Positions 42,938-52,160 are shown, numbered from the stretch's first letter. The stretch: DNA of 64,000 nt from Rhodospirillales bacterium (GCA_023898765.1 CP060238.1:1798001-1862000); one strand, 5' to 3'. Notes: a model not told the origin generated them from the letters alone. Made by a program: numbers and translations.

Positions 42938-44545
42938 TTAAGCGGCTTTTGCGAATTTCCCGCTTAAAGCATCCTCAATGAGGGCAATTGTCTTCGGTAC
43001 GCCGTAAAGCTCTATAAAGGACCCAAAGCGCGGACCCTGCGACTGTCCGATAAGAATCTCGTAAATCGCCTGAAACCAGTCCCGAAGCTCGGACTTATCA
43101 TAGCCGTTTTCTTTTCCGGCGCTAAAAACTTCCGTCTGGATGGCTTCGCCATCCGCGCCCTCCGGCAACGCTTCAAGCCGCCGCGCCAAATCCTGCAGCG
43201 CCGCGCTTTCGCGTTCATCCGCCGCACGGTATTTCTTTTTCGGCAAAACGAAATCCTCGTAATAGCGCACGGCAAAGGTTACAAGATGATCCAAAAACGG
43301 ATTGCTTTCCGCGCTCGCTTCGGGCGCATAGAGATTGATAAACCCCCACATCGTGGCGGAATCATGGGCATTGGCCGCACTCGCAAGATTCAAAAGCAGC
43401 GCAAAACTGACCGGCGTTTGCTGCGGGTCCCGCCCTTCATGGATATAAAACACCGGATTTTCAATTTGTTTTGCCGGGTCCTCCGCCTGCTCAAAAAACT
43501 TGTCGGCAAAGGTGATATATTCGTCCACCGCTTTCGGAATAACGTCAAAATAAAGCTTCTTCCCCGATACCGGACGCTGAAACATGTAATAGGAAAGACT
43601 TTCGTTCGGCGCATATTTAAGCCACTCTTCCACAGCAATCCCGTTGCCCTTGGATTTGGATATCTTCTGGTTTTTCTCATCCAGAAAAAGTTTGTAGTGG
43701 AACCCCTCCGGCGGTTTTTTTCCCAAAACCTCCAGAATTTTTTTGGCGATATTTTTAGAGCTGACCAGGTCCTCTCCCGCCATCTCGTAATCCGTATCCA
43801 GAGCATACCAGTGCAGCGCCCAGTCAGGACGCCACTGCGCCTTGCAATGCCCGCCCGTTACCGGCAATTCGGTTCTGGTCCCGTCCTCGTCTTCAAACAC
43901 GATGGTGCCCGCATCCGGATGGACCTCCAGAACCGGCACCTGCAGGACTTTTCCGCTTTTCGGGGAAATCGGCATAAACGGGGAATAGCTCGCCGCACGT
44001 TCCTCCCCCAGAATAGGGATAACCGCCTGTTTCACTTCTTCGTGAAACTGCAACATTTTCAAAAGCCCTTCATCCTTCCTGCCGGATTTATAACACTCGG
44101 TCGAAGACACAAACTCGTAATCGAACCCGAAAGAATCCAGAAAGGCCCGCAGACGGGCATTGTTATGATGTGCAAAACTTTCATGGGTTCCGAAAGGGTC
44201 CGGCACCGACGTCAAAGGCAGCCCAATATTTTCAGCCAGCATGTCCTTGTTCGGCACATTGTCCGGCACCTTGCGCAGACCGTCCATATCATCGGAAAAA
44301 CAGATGAGCTTCGTCGGAATGTCCGGCGCCAGACACCGGAAGGCATGGCGCACCATAGAGGTCCGACACACTTCCCCGAATGTTCCGATATGCGGCAGCC
44401 CCGAAGGCCCATATCCCGTTTCAAACAGCACATAGCCCTTCTCCGGCGTCTTCCCGCCCACCCGCTTCAGAATATGCCGGGCTTCTTCAAACGGCCAGGC
44501 GCGGCATTCACGGGCAATATCAATATCTATTTTTGCGGCTGTCAT
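42938..44545 (-). CDS. lysS: Lysyl-tRNA synthetase, class I
   Basis: 535 residues. The HIGH-type motif SGLPHIGTFGEVCR and KISKSKGNG define a class I synthetase, the archaeal-type LysRS that replaces the class II enzyme in alphaproteobacteria and spirochaetes. It charges tRNA-Lys. The N-terminal catalytic domain, zinc-less linker and helical tRNA-binding C-terminal domain are all represented. Divergent from the pilin-like genes. Confidence 0.96.
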   Translation of the reverse strand: MTAAKIDIDIARECRAWPFEEARHILKRVGGKTPEKGYVLFETGYGPSGLPHIGTFGEVCRTSMVRHAFRCLAPDIPTKLICFSDDMDGLRKVPDNVPNKDMLAENIGLPLTSVPDPFGTHESFAHHNNARLRAFLDSFGFDYEFVSSTECYKSGRKDEGLLKMLQFHEEVKQAVIPILGEERAASYSPFMPISPKSGKVLQVPVLEVHPDAGTIVFEDEDGTRTELPVTGGHCKAQWRPDWALHWYALDTDYEMAGEDLVSSKNIAKKILEVLGKKPPEGFHYKLFLDEKNQKISKSKGNGIAVEEWLKYAPNESLSYYMFQRPVSGKKLYFDVIPKAVDEYITFADKFFEQAEDPAKQIENPVFYIHEGRDPQQTPVSFALLLNLASAANAHDSATMWGFINLYAPEASAESNPFLDHLVTFAVRYYEDFVLPKKKYRAADERESAALQDLARRLEALPEGADGEAIQTEVFSAGKENGYDKSELRDWFQAIYEILIGQSQGPRFGSFIELYGVPKTIALIEDALSGKFAKAA

Positions 44546-44565
44546 GGGAACTCTTCTATGTTAGA

Positions 44566-45309
44566 ATGAACAACATGGATTGTTTTGACGTAAAATCTTC
44601 GAAAAATCAAGCGGCTCAACGCCCCTGTGAGCGCGGGAGCGCCATCGTCCTGATTCTTGTCGCCATCGCGCTTTTCGGACTCCTCAGTTTTACCATGGCC
44701 AAGGGAACCCGCACCGGCGCCCAGAATATCAGCAAGGAAAAAGCCAGCCTTCTGGCCACCGAAACGCTGGAATACGGACGCGCCATGAAAAATGCCATCC
44801 ACGACCTCCTGATCAATGGCTGCGCGGAAACGGAAATCAGCTTTGAAACCGGCGGAAGTTATATCAATCCCGGCGCCCCGGCGGATAAATCCTGCCATGT
44901 CTTTGAACCGGAAGGCGGCGGATTGCGGCTGAAGACCATTCCGGAAGACATACAGACACTCAATACGCTCTACAGGAATCCTTTCTTTGTGGGTAAAACG
45001 GCCGTCCTGAATGTCGGCACGACCGCCGGAGAGCTTTACCTGTGGATGCGCACGCGCTCCAAAGATGTCTGCATGAAATATAATACCCTTGCCGGCGTTT
45101 CCAACCTGACCAGCGACGCGCCGGCCGAAGCGGGATTCGATTCCGCTCCGCTCTTTGTCGGAACATACAGCGCCGGCGCCACACTCGGCGACGATAATGA
45201 CGGCGCGAATTTTTCCGGGAAAATGACCGGATGCCACAAAGACGCCGCAGAAACCGACACGGACGGTTCCCCTTATTATGATTTCTATTATGTCCTGATC
45301 GCGAGGTAA
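44566..45309 (+). CDS. Pilin-like membrane-anchored protein, paralogue A
   Basis: 247 residues from MNNMDCFDV. A charged N-terminus is followed by one hydrophobic segment, RGSAIVLILVAIALFGLLSF, like the helix of type IV prepilins or minor pseudopilins. The exported domain has Cys (GCAETE, KSCHVFEPEG, DVCMKY, TGCHKD) and ends FYYVLIAR. It shares motifs with the next gene: SCHVFEPEGGG/SCHIFEPEGAG, VLIAR end. No pilus assembly genes are close by. Confidence 0.7.
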   Translation: MNNMDCFDVKSSKNQAAQRPCERGSAIVLILVAIALFGLLSFTMAKGTRTGAQNISKEKASLLATETLEYGRAMKNAIHDLLINGCAETEISFETGGSYINPGAPADKSCHVFEPEGGGLRLKTIPEDIQTLNTLYRNPFFVGKTAVLNVGTTAGELYLWMRTRSKDVCMKYNTLAGVSNLTSDAPAEAGFDSAPLFVGTYSAGATLGDDNDGANFSGKMTGCHKDAAETDTDGSPYYDFYYVLIAR

Positions 45310-45312
45310 AAG

Positions 45313-45984
45313 ATGAAACAACGGCAAACAGACTCCGGCAACGCCCTTTGGGTTATTCTGATTGCCATTGTTCTTCTGGCCGCGCTGACGATGATGCTCT
45401 CACGCTCCTCCGACACCAGCAGTGACACAGGCGATTACGAACAGCGCAGCATTCAAGGCAGCAAGGTCCTGCGCTATGCGGCAGGCATCGAACTGGCCGT
45501 CAATAACCTGAAAACACGCGGATGCAGCGAAAACAGCCTCTCTTTCTGGCATGACAGCGACGGCAACGGAACAGAAGACGCCGGCGATACCTATTACAAC
45601 GCAAGCGCCCCGACCGATCATTCCTGCCATATCTTCGAACCCGAAGGCGCCGGACAGGTCTACGAAGCCGGCTGGAACTTTCTGGGCGAAACCAGAGTCC
45701 TCGGACTGGGAAGCGACTCCCGCATAGAGCTTCTCGCCGAATATTCGGGCCTGAGCCAGATACAATGCACCCAGATCAACAACATGATCGGCATTGCCAA
45801 TAGCGGCACAGACGCGCCAAGCGAAGACTATAACCAGACCGAATTCACCGGCACGTACGGAACCGCTACAACCAACGGCGATACAATCGGAAACACATCG
45901 GCATGGCTGGCCGGGCAAACGCAAAGCTGCACCAAAGATGGCGCAGGGGATTACTTTTTCAACCACGTCCTTATTGCACGGTAG
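45313..45984 (+). CDS. Pilin-like membrane-anchored protein, paralogue B
   Basis: 223 residues. The N-terminal helix SGNALWVILIAIVLLAALTM follows a short polar segment. Cys-containing motifs GCSENS, HSCHIFEPEG, IQCTQI, QSCTKD and the VLIAR end match paralogue A, three bases upstream. The pair appears to have arisen by tandem duplication and is co-transcribed. The exported beta-rich domain is Asn/Thr/Gly-rich. Function unknown. Confidence 0.7.
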   Translation: MKQRQTDSGNALWVILIAIVLLAALTMMLSRSSDTSSDTGDYEQRSIQGSKVLRYAAGIELAVNNLKTRGCSENSLSFWHDSDGNGTEDAGDTYYNASAPTDHSCHIFEPEGAGQVYEAGWNFLGETRVLGLGSDSRIELLAEYSGLSQIQCTQINNMIGIANSGTDAPSEDYNQTEFTGTYGTATTNGDTIGNTSAWLAGQTQSCTKDGAGDYFFNHVLIAR

Positions 45985-46019
45985 AAGCGGGAAAGTTACC
46001 CTGCGGCATTACGCCCGCG

Positions 46020-46247
46020 TCAATTCAGTTTATCTGCCAGTTTAACGATTTCCTGCGGCGTCTCCTTAACCACATCCGGAAACCCCAGAGATTCCATCGT
46101 CTTATCCTTGGCCGTAAAAAAGAGCTTTGTGAAAGGCTCTTTCATAACCGAATTTTCATCCGGAATCTTGCGCTTTGCGGCCGTGAGATTGTCCGTATTG
46201 ACCATCACTTCTTCATCGGACATATCATGTAAAATTACAAGAGGCAT
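46020..46247 (-). CDS. Small FlbD-like protein
   Basis: 75 residues. The pattern of a short beta strand (MPLVILHDMSDEEVMVN), a central segment and a terminal helix (ETPQEIVKLADKL) resembles FlbD-like small proteins, though similarity is weak. It is alone, convergent with the pilin pair, and starts 60 bases from the divergent helicase gene. Confidence 0.5.
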   Translation of the reverse strand: MPLVILHDMSDEEVMVNTDNLTAAKRKIPDENSVMKEPFTKLFFTAKDKTMESLGFPDVVKETPQEIVKLADKLN

Positions 46248-46307
46248 AGGCTATTTTCCCAGATTGTCTTTGTTCACACAAGGCGCAAACCATGCTACAC
46301 CCAGAAG

Positions 46308-49073
46308 ATGTCCACACAAGTTTCAATCCCTGCGAAACCGCCCCTTCTGCTCCCGGACGTGCCGGCGCTGAGCGTGCGGGCCCGCGACGCCGTTATTTTG
46401 AGCACGGACGGAGAGCTGAAAACCCTGCCCCATGCAAAAGCGCCGGGCCTGATTGAAAAGAGCCCGCCTCTGGTCTGCCACGGGCCTTACACGGCGCAGC
46501 GCCTCGGCATAAAAACTTTTCCGGCCTTTGATGTGCTGGAGCTCTTCGCCTTTGTGCATCCGGCGCAGTTTTGCGTGCCGACCCCCGTCGGCCTTGCCAA
46601 AAAACTCGGCCTCAACGCGCCGGCAAGTTTCGAGGATTACCCCCCGACACTGATTGACATTGCGAGAGCCCTTTTAACGGACCTGCAAAACGATCCGTGG
46701 CGCGCCAGGGCCGATCCGCTGAAAATCGCCGCCGTCATGGGCCGGCAGGGAACAGGATGGCTGTGGACCCCGTTCGTGTTCGCGGCCCTTGGACAGGTCT
46801 ATGATCCGGCCACGCCCGTCATCTCCAAAGCCGATTTGAATATCTGGAAACATTTGCCCGAATGGGCGGAAGAAGCACCGCCCCCGCCGCCGTCCCAACA
46901 TGGCGTCTCAAAGGAGGAAGCCAAAGAGCGGCTGGCCCGTATGTTGGGACCGGACGCCGAAACCCGTGAGCAGCAGGCCGATTATGCCGCCCTTCTTGCC
47001 GAAGCGTTCGCGCCCGTCGAAAAAGAGGGCCAGCCACGCAGCGTTCTGGCCGAAGCAGGCACAGGGGTCGGAAAAACGCTCGGCTATCTGGCCCCCGCCA
47101 GTGTCTGGGCCGAAAAGAATCAGGGAAGCGTCTGGATATCCACCTTCACCAAAAATCTCCAACGCCAGATACATCAGGAACTCGACCGCCTGTATCCCGA
47201 CCCAGAACTTAAGGAAGCGAAAGTCGCCGTCCGGAAAGGCCGGGAGAATTATCTCTGCCTCCTGAATCTGGAAGACGCAGCCGCAGGCGCGGCCCTTTCC
47301 CATGATCCCCTGCAGGCTGTCGCGCTGGGGATTATGACGCGATGGGCCGCAGCCACTCAAAACGGCGACATGCAGGGCGGAGACTTCCCCGGCTGGCTCT
47401 TAAGCCTTTTGGGGCCGCGATATACGGCGGGCCTCGCAGACCGGCGGGGAGAATGCATCTATTCCGCCTGCGATCACTATCATCGCTGCTTTGTTGAAAA
47501 GGCCGTCCGAAAATCGAAACACGCGCAAATTGTCGTCGCCAACCACGCCCTTGTGATGATCCAGACCGCAGATTCCGGCGTGGATAGCGACTTGCCCCAG
47601 CGCTATATTTTTGATGAAGGACATCATCTTTTCGACGCCGCCGACAGCGCGTTCGCACAACATCTCACCGCGCGCGAAACCTACGAGCTGCGCCGGTGGC
47701 TGCGCGGGGTGGAAAGCGGCAAACGCAGCCGCGCCCGCGGACTCAAACGCCGCGCCGAAGACCTGATCGCCGGAAGCGCCGCCGACGAGCATCTCCTGCA
47801 GGACATTCTGGAAGCCGCAAGATGCCTGACCGCAGACGGCTGGACCACCCGCCTGAAAGAAAACGCGCCCAAAGGGGAAACCGAAACATTCATCGCCGGA
47901 CTCTACGCACAAGTCCTGGCCCGCAGCAACGAACGCGACGGCCCTCACTCGATTGAAACGGAAACGCGCCCGCTCGCCCGTGACCTTCTGGAAGAGGCAA
48001 AAAAATTAAAAAGCGCCTTAAGCAAACTCCAAAAACCCATGCTCAAACTGAGCGCAAGTTTACGCAAACGCCTCGGCGAACAGGCAGATACATTAGACGC
48101 CGATACGCGGCGGCGGATCGACGTCCTTTGCACCGCAATGGGACTGAAAACCCTGACGATCACCGCATGGATATTGATGCTGGAAACACTGGAAAAAGAC
48201 GAAACGCCGGAAGAGTTTGTTGACTGGATGGAAATTGAACGCACCCATGGACGCACATGGGACATCGGGCTCTACCGCCACTGGGTCAATCCCATAGCCC
48301 CGTTTGCCGCCGCCCTGCGGCCGCACGCACACGGCATTGCCGTGACCTCCGCCACATTGCGGGATAACGGCGCAAAAGAAGACGCGGACAACTGGTCCGT
48401 CGCAAAAGAACGGACAGGACTGGTCCACCTCGGCGAACATGTTTTGACCCGGCATTTTCGCTCCCCCTTCCATTATGCCGCGCAAACACGCATTTTCGTG
48501 ATAACAGACGTCAATAAAAACGACCTGGCACAGGTGTCTTCCGCCTATCGCACGTTATTCGAAGCCGCCGGCGGCGGGGCGCTGGGACTGTTCACCGCCA
48601 TTTCCCGTCTGCGGGTCGTACAGGAAAAAATCGCCGTAAAACTGGAAGAACACGGCCTCAATCTCTACGCGCAGCATGTAGACACCATCGACAACGGCAC
48701 CTTGGTCGATATTTTTCGCGACGATACGCACGCCTGCCTTCTGGGAACGGATGCCGTGCGGGACGGCGTCGATGTCCCCGGTGAATCTTTACGGCTGATC
48801 GTCTTCGACCGCGTCCCGTGGCCACGGCCGACCATCCTACACAAAGCGCGGCGGGAGTGCTTTGGCAAAAAAAACTATGACGACATGACAACACGGCTCA
48901 AGCTAAAGCAGGCTTATGGCCGCCTGATCCGCAGAAAAACAGACAAAGGCGTCTTTGTAATGCTGGATTCCGGATTGCCCTCGCGCCTGCACGGTGCTTT
49001 TCCTGAAACCGTCCCCGTGCAGCGCCTCGGACTTGCCGAAGCCGCAAAGGAGATTAAAAAATTTCTAGGTTAA
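46308..49073 (+). CDS. DinG/YoaA-type ATP-dependent DNA helicase
   Basis: 921 residues. XPD-like SF2 helicase with Walker A AEAGTGVGKTLGYLAP, the Fe-S cysteine region (YLCLLN, IYSACDHYHRCFVEKA), the DEGH box IFDEGHHLFDAADSAF, and C-terminal motifs GTDAVRDGVDVPGE and LKQAYGRLIR. The first 230 residues look like a worn 3'-5' exonuclease-like domain (FDVLELFAFVHP, TPVGLAKKLGL) without the DEDD catalytic residues. Role: unwinding of forked or R-loop DNA. It ends inside the pabB start region. Confidence 0.88.
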   Translation: MSTQVSIPAKPPLLLPDVPALSVRARDAVILSTDGELKTLPHAKAPGLIEKSPPLVCHGPYTAQRLGIKTFPAFDVLELFAFVHPAQFCVPTPVGLAKKLGLNAPASFEDYPPTLIDIARALLTDLQNDPWRARADPLKIAAVMGRQGTGWLWTPFVFAALGQVYDPATPVISKADLNIWKHLPEWAEEAPPPPPSQHGVSKEEAKERLARMLGPDAETREQQADYAALLAEAFAPVEKEGQPRSVLAEAGTGVGKTLGYLAPASVWAEKNQGSVWISTFTKNLQRQIHQELDRLYPDPELKEAKVAVRKGRENYLCLLNLEDAAAGAALSHDPLQAVALGIMTRWAAATQNGDMQGGDFPGWLLSLLGPRYTAGLADRRGECIYSACDHYHRCFVEKAVRKSKHAQIVVANHALVMIQTADSGVDSDLPQRYIFDEGHHLFDAADSAFAQHLTARETYELRRWLRGVESGKRSRARGLKRRAEDLIAGSAADEHLLQDILEAARCLTADGWTTRLKENAPKGETETFIAGLYAQVLARSNERDGPHSIETETRPLARDLLEEAKKLKSALSKLQKPMLKLSASLRKRLGEQADTLDADTRRRIDVLCTAMGLKTLTITAWILMLETLEKDETPEEFVDWMEIERTHGRTWDIGLYRHWVNPIAPFAAALRPHAHGIAVTSATLRDNGAKEDADNWSVAKERTGLVHLGEHVLTRHFRSPFHYAAQTRIFVITDVNKNDLAQVSSAYRTLFEAAGGGALGLFTAISRLRVVQEKIAVKLEEHGLNLYAQHVDTIDNGTLVDIFRDDTHACLLGTDAVRDGVDVPGESLRLIVFDRVPWPRPTILHKARRECFGKKNYDDMTTRLKLKQAYGRLIRRKTDKGVFVMLDSGLPSRLHGAFPETVPVQRLGLAEAAKEIKKFLG

Positions 49074-50434
49074 AACTTTATGCCTTTGAATGGCCCTATT
49101 CCGATCCGGCGGATATTTTTTCGACGCTGGCGGCAAAGCCTTACAGCCTGTTTTTTGACAGCGCACGGACCGCGCACCCCCTCAATAACCATTCCTTTAT
49201 CTGTTTCGACCCCGTGGAAAAAATAGAGAGCAAAAACGGGCATCTCACTATTACAAATGAAAAAGAGAACATATCTTTGGAAGACTGCCCGTTTGAAACA
49301 TTAAAGAAACGCCTGGCGCATTATAAAAAAGAGGAAGAGGAAACGTCTTTCCCTTTTACCGGCGGGGCCGCGGGCTATTTTGGATATGACCTGGCGCGCG
49401 GCATTGAAAAACTCCCGGCATGCGCGCAGGCCCATCCGGACGTGCCGGATATGTGCATCGGAATTTACGACCGGCTTTTCTCCTTCGACCATAAAAACAA
49501 CACGGCACATTTTTTGGTCTATGCGGAGAATAAGGAAGAAGCAAAAAAACGTTTTCTTCAGATATCGGAAGAACAAATACCTCCCTCTCCGAAAAAAAAT
49601 ACGCCTCTACAATGGGCGCCCGAAGGCAGCGACGAAGAGTATAAAAACAAAATCCGGAACATTATCGATTATATCTATGCGGGAGAGGTTTTTCAGGCCA
49701 ACCTGTCCCGCCGCTGGGAAGCATCCCTTCCGGAGACGTTCGATCCTTTCGCCCATTACCTGCATTTAAGAAAAACAAACCCGGCCCCTTTCGCGGCCTA
49801 TATGAATTTCGGCTCTCTCAAAATCGCCTCTACCTCCCCCGAACGGTTTTTATCGGTCAAAAGCCGGAACGTTGAAACACGGCCCATTAAAGGGACCCTG
49901 CCCTCCTCAAAAAACCCAAACCTTCTGCTCGGCAGCGAAAAAAACCGCGCCGAAAACATGATGATTGTCGATCTCATGCGCAACGACCTGTCCAAGGTCT
50001 GCGAAAACAGATCTGTTTGCGTCCCACAGCTTTGCGGACTGGAAACGTTTGAAGGCGTGCACCATCTCGTCTCCATCGTAAAGGGAACGCTTCGAAAGAA
50101 ATACGGACCCGTAGACCTCCTGAAAGCCTGCTTCCCCGGCGGCTCCATCACGGGTGCCCCCAAAGTCCGCGCCATGGAAATAATTGAAACGCTGGAGCCG
50201 TACCGCCGCGGCCCCTACTGCGGCGCCCTTGGCTATATCGGATTCAACGGACAGATGGATACCAGCATCACCATCCGCACGCTTGTCTATTCCGGCGATA
50301 CGGTAACGCTTCAAAGCGGCGGTGGAATTGTTTATGATTCCAATCCGGAAGAAGAATTGCAGGAAACCTGCGACAAAGCCCAAAAAATATTTGAAAGTTT
50401 CGAACCGCCTGAAAAGAAAGAAGACGCCGCATGA
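49061..50434 (+). CDS. pabB: Para-aminobenzoate synthase component I
   Basis: About 457 residues if begun at ATT 49061. Frame upstream of the first GTG (49214) continues as LYAFEWPYSDPADIFSTL and LFFDSARTAHPLNNHSFI, the usual PabB N-terminus, without any ATG, GTG or TTG. The ATT at 49061 has AAAGGAG eight bases before it. Chorismate-binding motifs include EVFQANLSRRW, ASTSPERFL, RPIKGTLP, VDLMRNDLSKVC and GSITGAPKVRAMEI. It makes 4-amino-4-deoxychorismate for folate with a glutaminase. Overlaps the helicase and pabC. Confidence 0.9.
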   Translation: MSRLKLYAFEWPYSDPADIFSTLAAKPYSLFFDSARTAHPLNNHSFICFDPVEKIESKNGHLTITNEKENISLEDCPFETLKKRLAHYKKEEEETSFPFTGGAAGYFGYDLARGIEKLPACAQAHPDVPDMCIGIYDRLFSFDHKNNTAHFLVYAENKEEAKKRFLQISEEQIPPSPKKNTPLQWAPEGSDEEYKNKIRNIIDYIYAGEVFQANLSRRWEASLPETFDPFAHYLHLRKTNPAPFAAYMNFGSLKIASTSPERFLSVKSRNVETRPIKGTLPSSKNPNLLLGSEKNRAENMMIVDLMRNDLSKVCENRSVCVPQLCGLETFEGVHHLVSIVKGTLRKKYGPVDLLKACFPGGSITGAPKVRAMEIIETLEPYRRGPYCGALGYIGFNGQMDTSITIRTLVYSGDTVTLQSGGGIVYDSNPEEELQETCDKAQKIFESFEPPEKKEDAA

Positions 50435-51186
50435 ATATTTTCTGGCTCAACGGAGCATTCCTGCCGGAAGAAGACGCTTTAATCTCCCCGGAAGACAGCG
50501 GATTCACAACCGGAATCGGTGTCTTCGACAGCCAGCTCGCCGTCGATGGAAAACTCGTTTACGGAGAAGAACATTTTGCGCGGCTTATGCATGACAGTGA
50601 AATCGTTATCCAAAAAAAACCGGATACGGATATTAATGCGTTTATCCGAACCGCAGAAAAACTTCTTCAAAAAAACAATTTGGTCGCAGGCCGTGCGCGC
50701 GTGCGTAGCACAATCACAGGCGGCATCCCGGAGCATATCTTAGGACCCGCACAAAAACTGACGGTTTTAATGTGTGTCGGCCCGGCGCCTGACACCGGCA
50801 CCCTGCCCCCTGTCAAAGCGTGCATTATTGCAGACTATCCGCGCATTGCAGGTTGCGCTCTCGAAAACTGCAAACGGCTGGATTATACGCGCAGCTACGC
50901 CGCGCGGCGCATGGCGGAGAAACAGGGCGCGCAAGAAGCCATTCTGACCAACACGGACGGCAATATCGCCTGCGGCGCCACCAGCAATATTTTTATCGAG
51001 GAAAACGGAACGCTCATCACCCCGCCTTTATCCGACGGTGTTTTGGCCGGCGTCACGCGCCGTAAAATCATTGAAGAGCGCGGGGCGCGGGAAGAAAGCA
51101 TTTCGGTTGAGCGGCTAAAAAAGGCCGATAAAACCTTTCTAACCAATAGCCTCACGGGCCTGAGAGAAATAAGTAAAATAATATAG
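50431..51186 (+). CDS. pabC: Aminotransferase class IV, probable aminodeoxychorismate lyase
   Basis: 251 residues. PLP-dependent class IV fold: GFTTGIGVFDSQLAVDGKL, the PLP Lys in NCKRLDYTRSYAARR, ILTNTDGNIACGATSNIFI and PPLSDGVLAGVTRR. As it overlaps pabB by four bases (ATGA), release of pyruvate from aminodeoxychorismate to give p-aminobenzoate is the best guess; D-amino acid or branched-chain transaminase activity is the alternative. The stand-alone pabA glutaminase is not in this window. Confidence 0.88.
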   Translation: MNIFWLNGAFLPEEDALISPEDSGFTTGIGVFDSQLAVDGKLVYGEEHFARLMHDSEIVIQKKPDTDINAFIRTAEKLLQKNNLVAGRARVRSTITGGIPEHILGPAQKLTVLMCVGPAPDTGTLPPVKACIIADYPRIAGCALENCKRLDYTRSYAARRMAEKQGAQEAILTNTDGNIACGATSNIFIEENGTLITPPLSDGVLAGVTRRKIIEERGAREESISVERLKKADKTFLTNSLTGLREISKII

Positions 51187-51215
51187 TTGACAAACTTATT
51201 AACGTTATGTAAACC
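51187..51215 (+). promoter_or_regulatory. Candidate promoter of the gene at 51246
   Basis: TTGACA (51187-51192), 17-base spacer, TAAACC (51210-51215); the -35 is perfect and the -10 weak. It overlaps the end of pabC. Confidence 0.45.
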
Positions 51216-51245
51216 TATGCCGGTTTTTAACGAAGGAGTAGATTT

Positions 51246-51719
51246 ATGTCCCAAGGTCTTAAAGGTTTTCTAAAAACAGCCGCAGTGGCCGCACTCCCGC
51301 TCATTTCAGGCGCCGCACTGGCTCAGGATACGGACACAGGAATACAAAGCCGTTTTAGGCTCGTTTCGGCGGATCCCGAAACCCATTTGGCAACAATAAA
51401 TGAGAGTGGAAAGGACTTTGTGACGGATTGTACAGAACTTGAAGTTCAACAAAGCTGGATAGAAAACAGTATTATCCGGGAAGCAACGGTCCCTCTATCA
51501 AATAACGAAAACAACAGACTCGCACTGTACTTAGGCCTTGGACAGTTAACCTATGAACAAGCACAAAGAAACTACCCTGAACAAATAGATAAAGATCCAG
51601 GCAATCAATTTAAATATGCCGCCCAGCTCGGAAAAGAACGAGACGTATTTATTAAAGCTCAAAAAGAAGCAGGGTGTTTCGTGCCGAAGGGAAGAACACT
51701 GACTCCAAAAGCACCTTAG
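51246..51719 (+). CDS. Secreted protein of unknown function
   Basis: 157 residues. Signal peptide ends at AALAQ (about residue 27). The mature part has two Cys (VTDCTELE, AGCFVPKG) that may pair. AAGGAG lies eight bases upstream. More AT-rich than the pab genes. Not recognised. Confidence 0.65.
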   Translation: MSQGLKGFLKTAAVAALPLISGAALAQDTDTGIQSRFRLVSADPETHLATINESGKDFVTDCTELEVQQSWIENSIIREATVPLSNNENNRLALYLGLGQLTYEQAQRNYPEQIDKDPGNQFKYAAQLGKERDVFIKAQKEAGCFVPKGRTLTPKAP

Positions 51720-51725
51720 ATAATA

Positions 51726-52154
51726 TCAGGCCGTCAGGAGAACGCCGGTAACCGCCGTTAATTTTGCCTGCGCCACTTCAAGGCTGCGCGCAATCCGGAG
51801 ACTGGATACTTCATCCTTCGCCCGCCCCAGGTCCTCGTTCAGGTTGCGAATTTCCTGTTCGACCTCTTCTTTGTTAAGATCGGCCACATTCACGGCTTCC
51901 TCGGCCAGAACGGTGCAATTTGAAGCCGTCACATCCACAAACCCGCCGCCAATGAAAATCTTTTGGGCCTCTTTCCCCTCTTCGGACACAACCTCCATCA
52001 CCCCCGGGCGAATAGAGGAGACAAGAGAGCTGTGGTTGGCCAGCACGCCGAAATCCCCCTCCGCGCCGGGAATCGTAACCCGAAACGCGCTTTCAGAAAG
52101 AAGTTTTCTCTCCGGAGAGACCAGTTCGAAATGGAATGTTTGCTGTTCCGACAT
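51726..52154 (-). CDS. atpC: ATP synthase F1 epsilon subunit
   Basis: 142 residues. FHFELVSPERKLLSE, VTIPGAEGDFGVLANHSSLV and VEVVSEEGKE-type strands form the N-terminal beta barrel; the C-terminal helices follow. The subunit links the gamma shaft and the ring and can inhibit hydrolysis. It is last in the operon, six bases after atpD. The C-terminus is a full-length helical hairpin. Confidence 0.96.
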   Translation of the reverse strand: MSEQQTFHFELVSPERKLLSESAFRVTIPGAEGDFGVLANHSSLVSSIRPGVMEVVSEEGKEAQKIFIGGGFVDVTASNCTVLAEEAVNVADLNKEEVEQEIRNLNEDLGRAKDEVSSLRIARSLEVAQAKLTAVTGVLLTA

Positions 52155-52160
52155 GGGTAT

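Noticed and set aside
43286..44569. 427-codon frame antisense to lysS
   Set aside because: Complement of a real gene; no start signal and no family.
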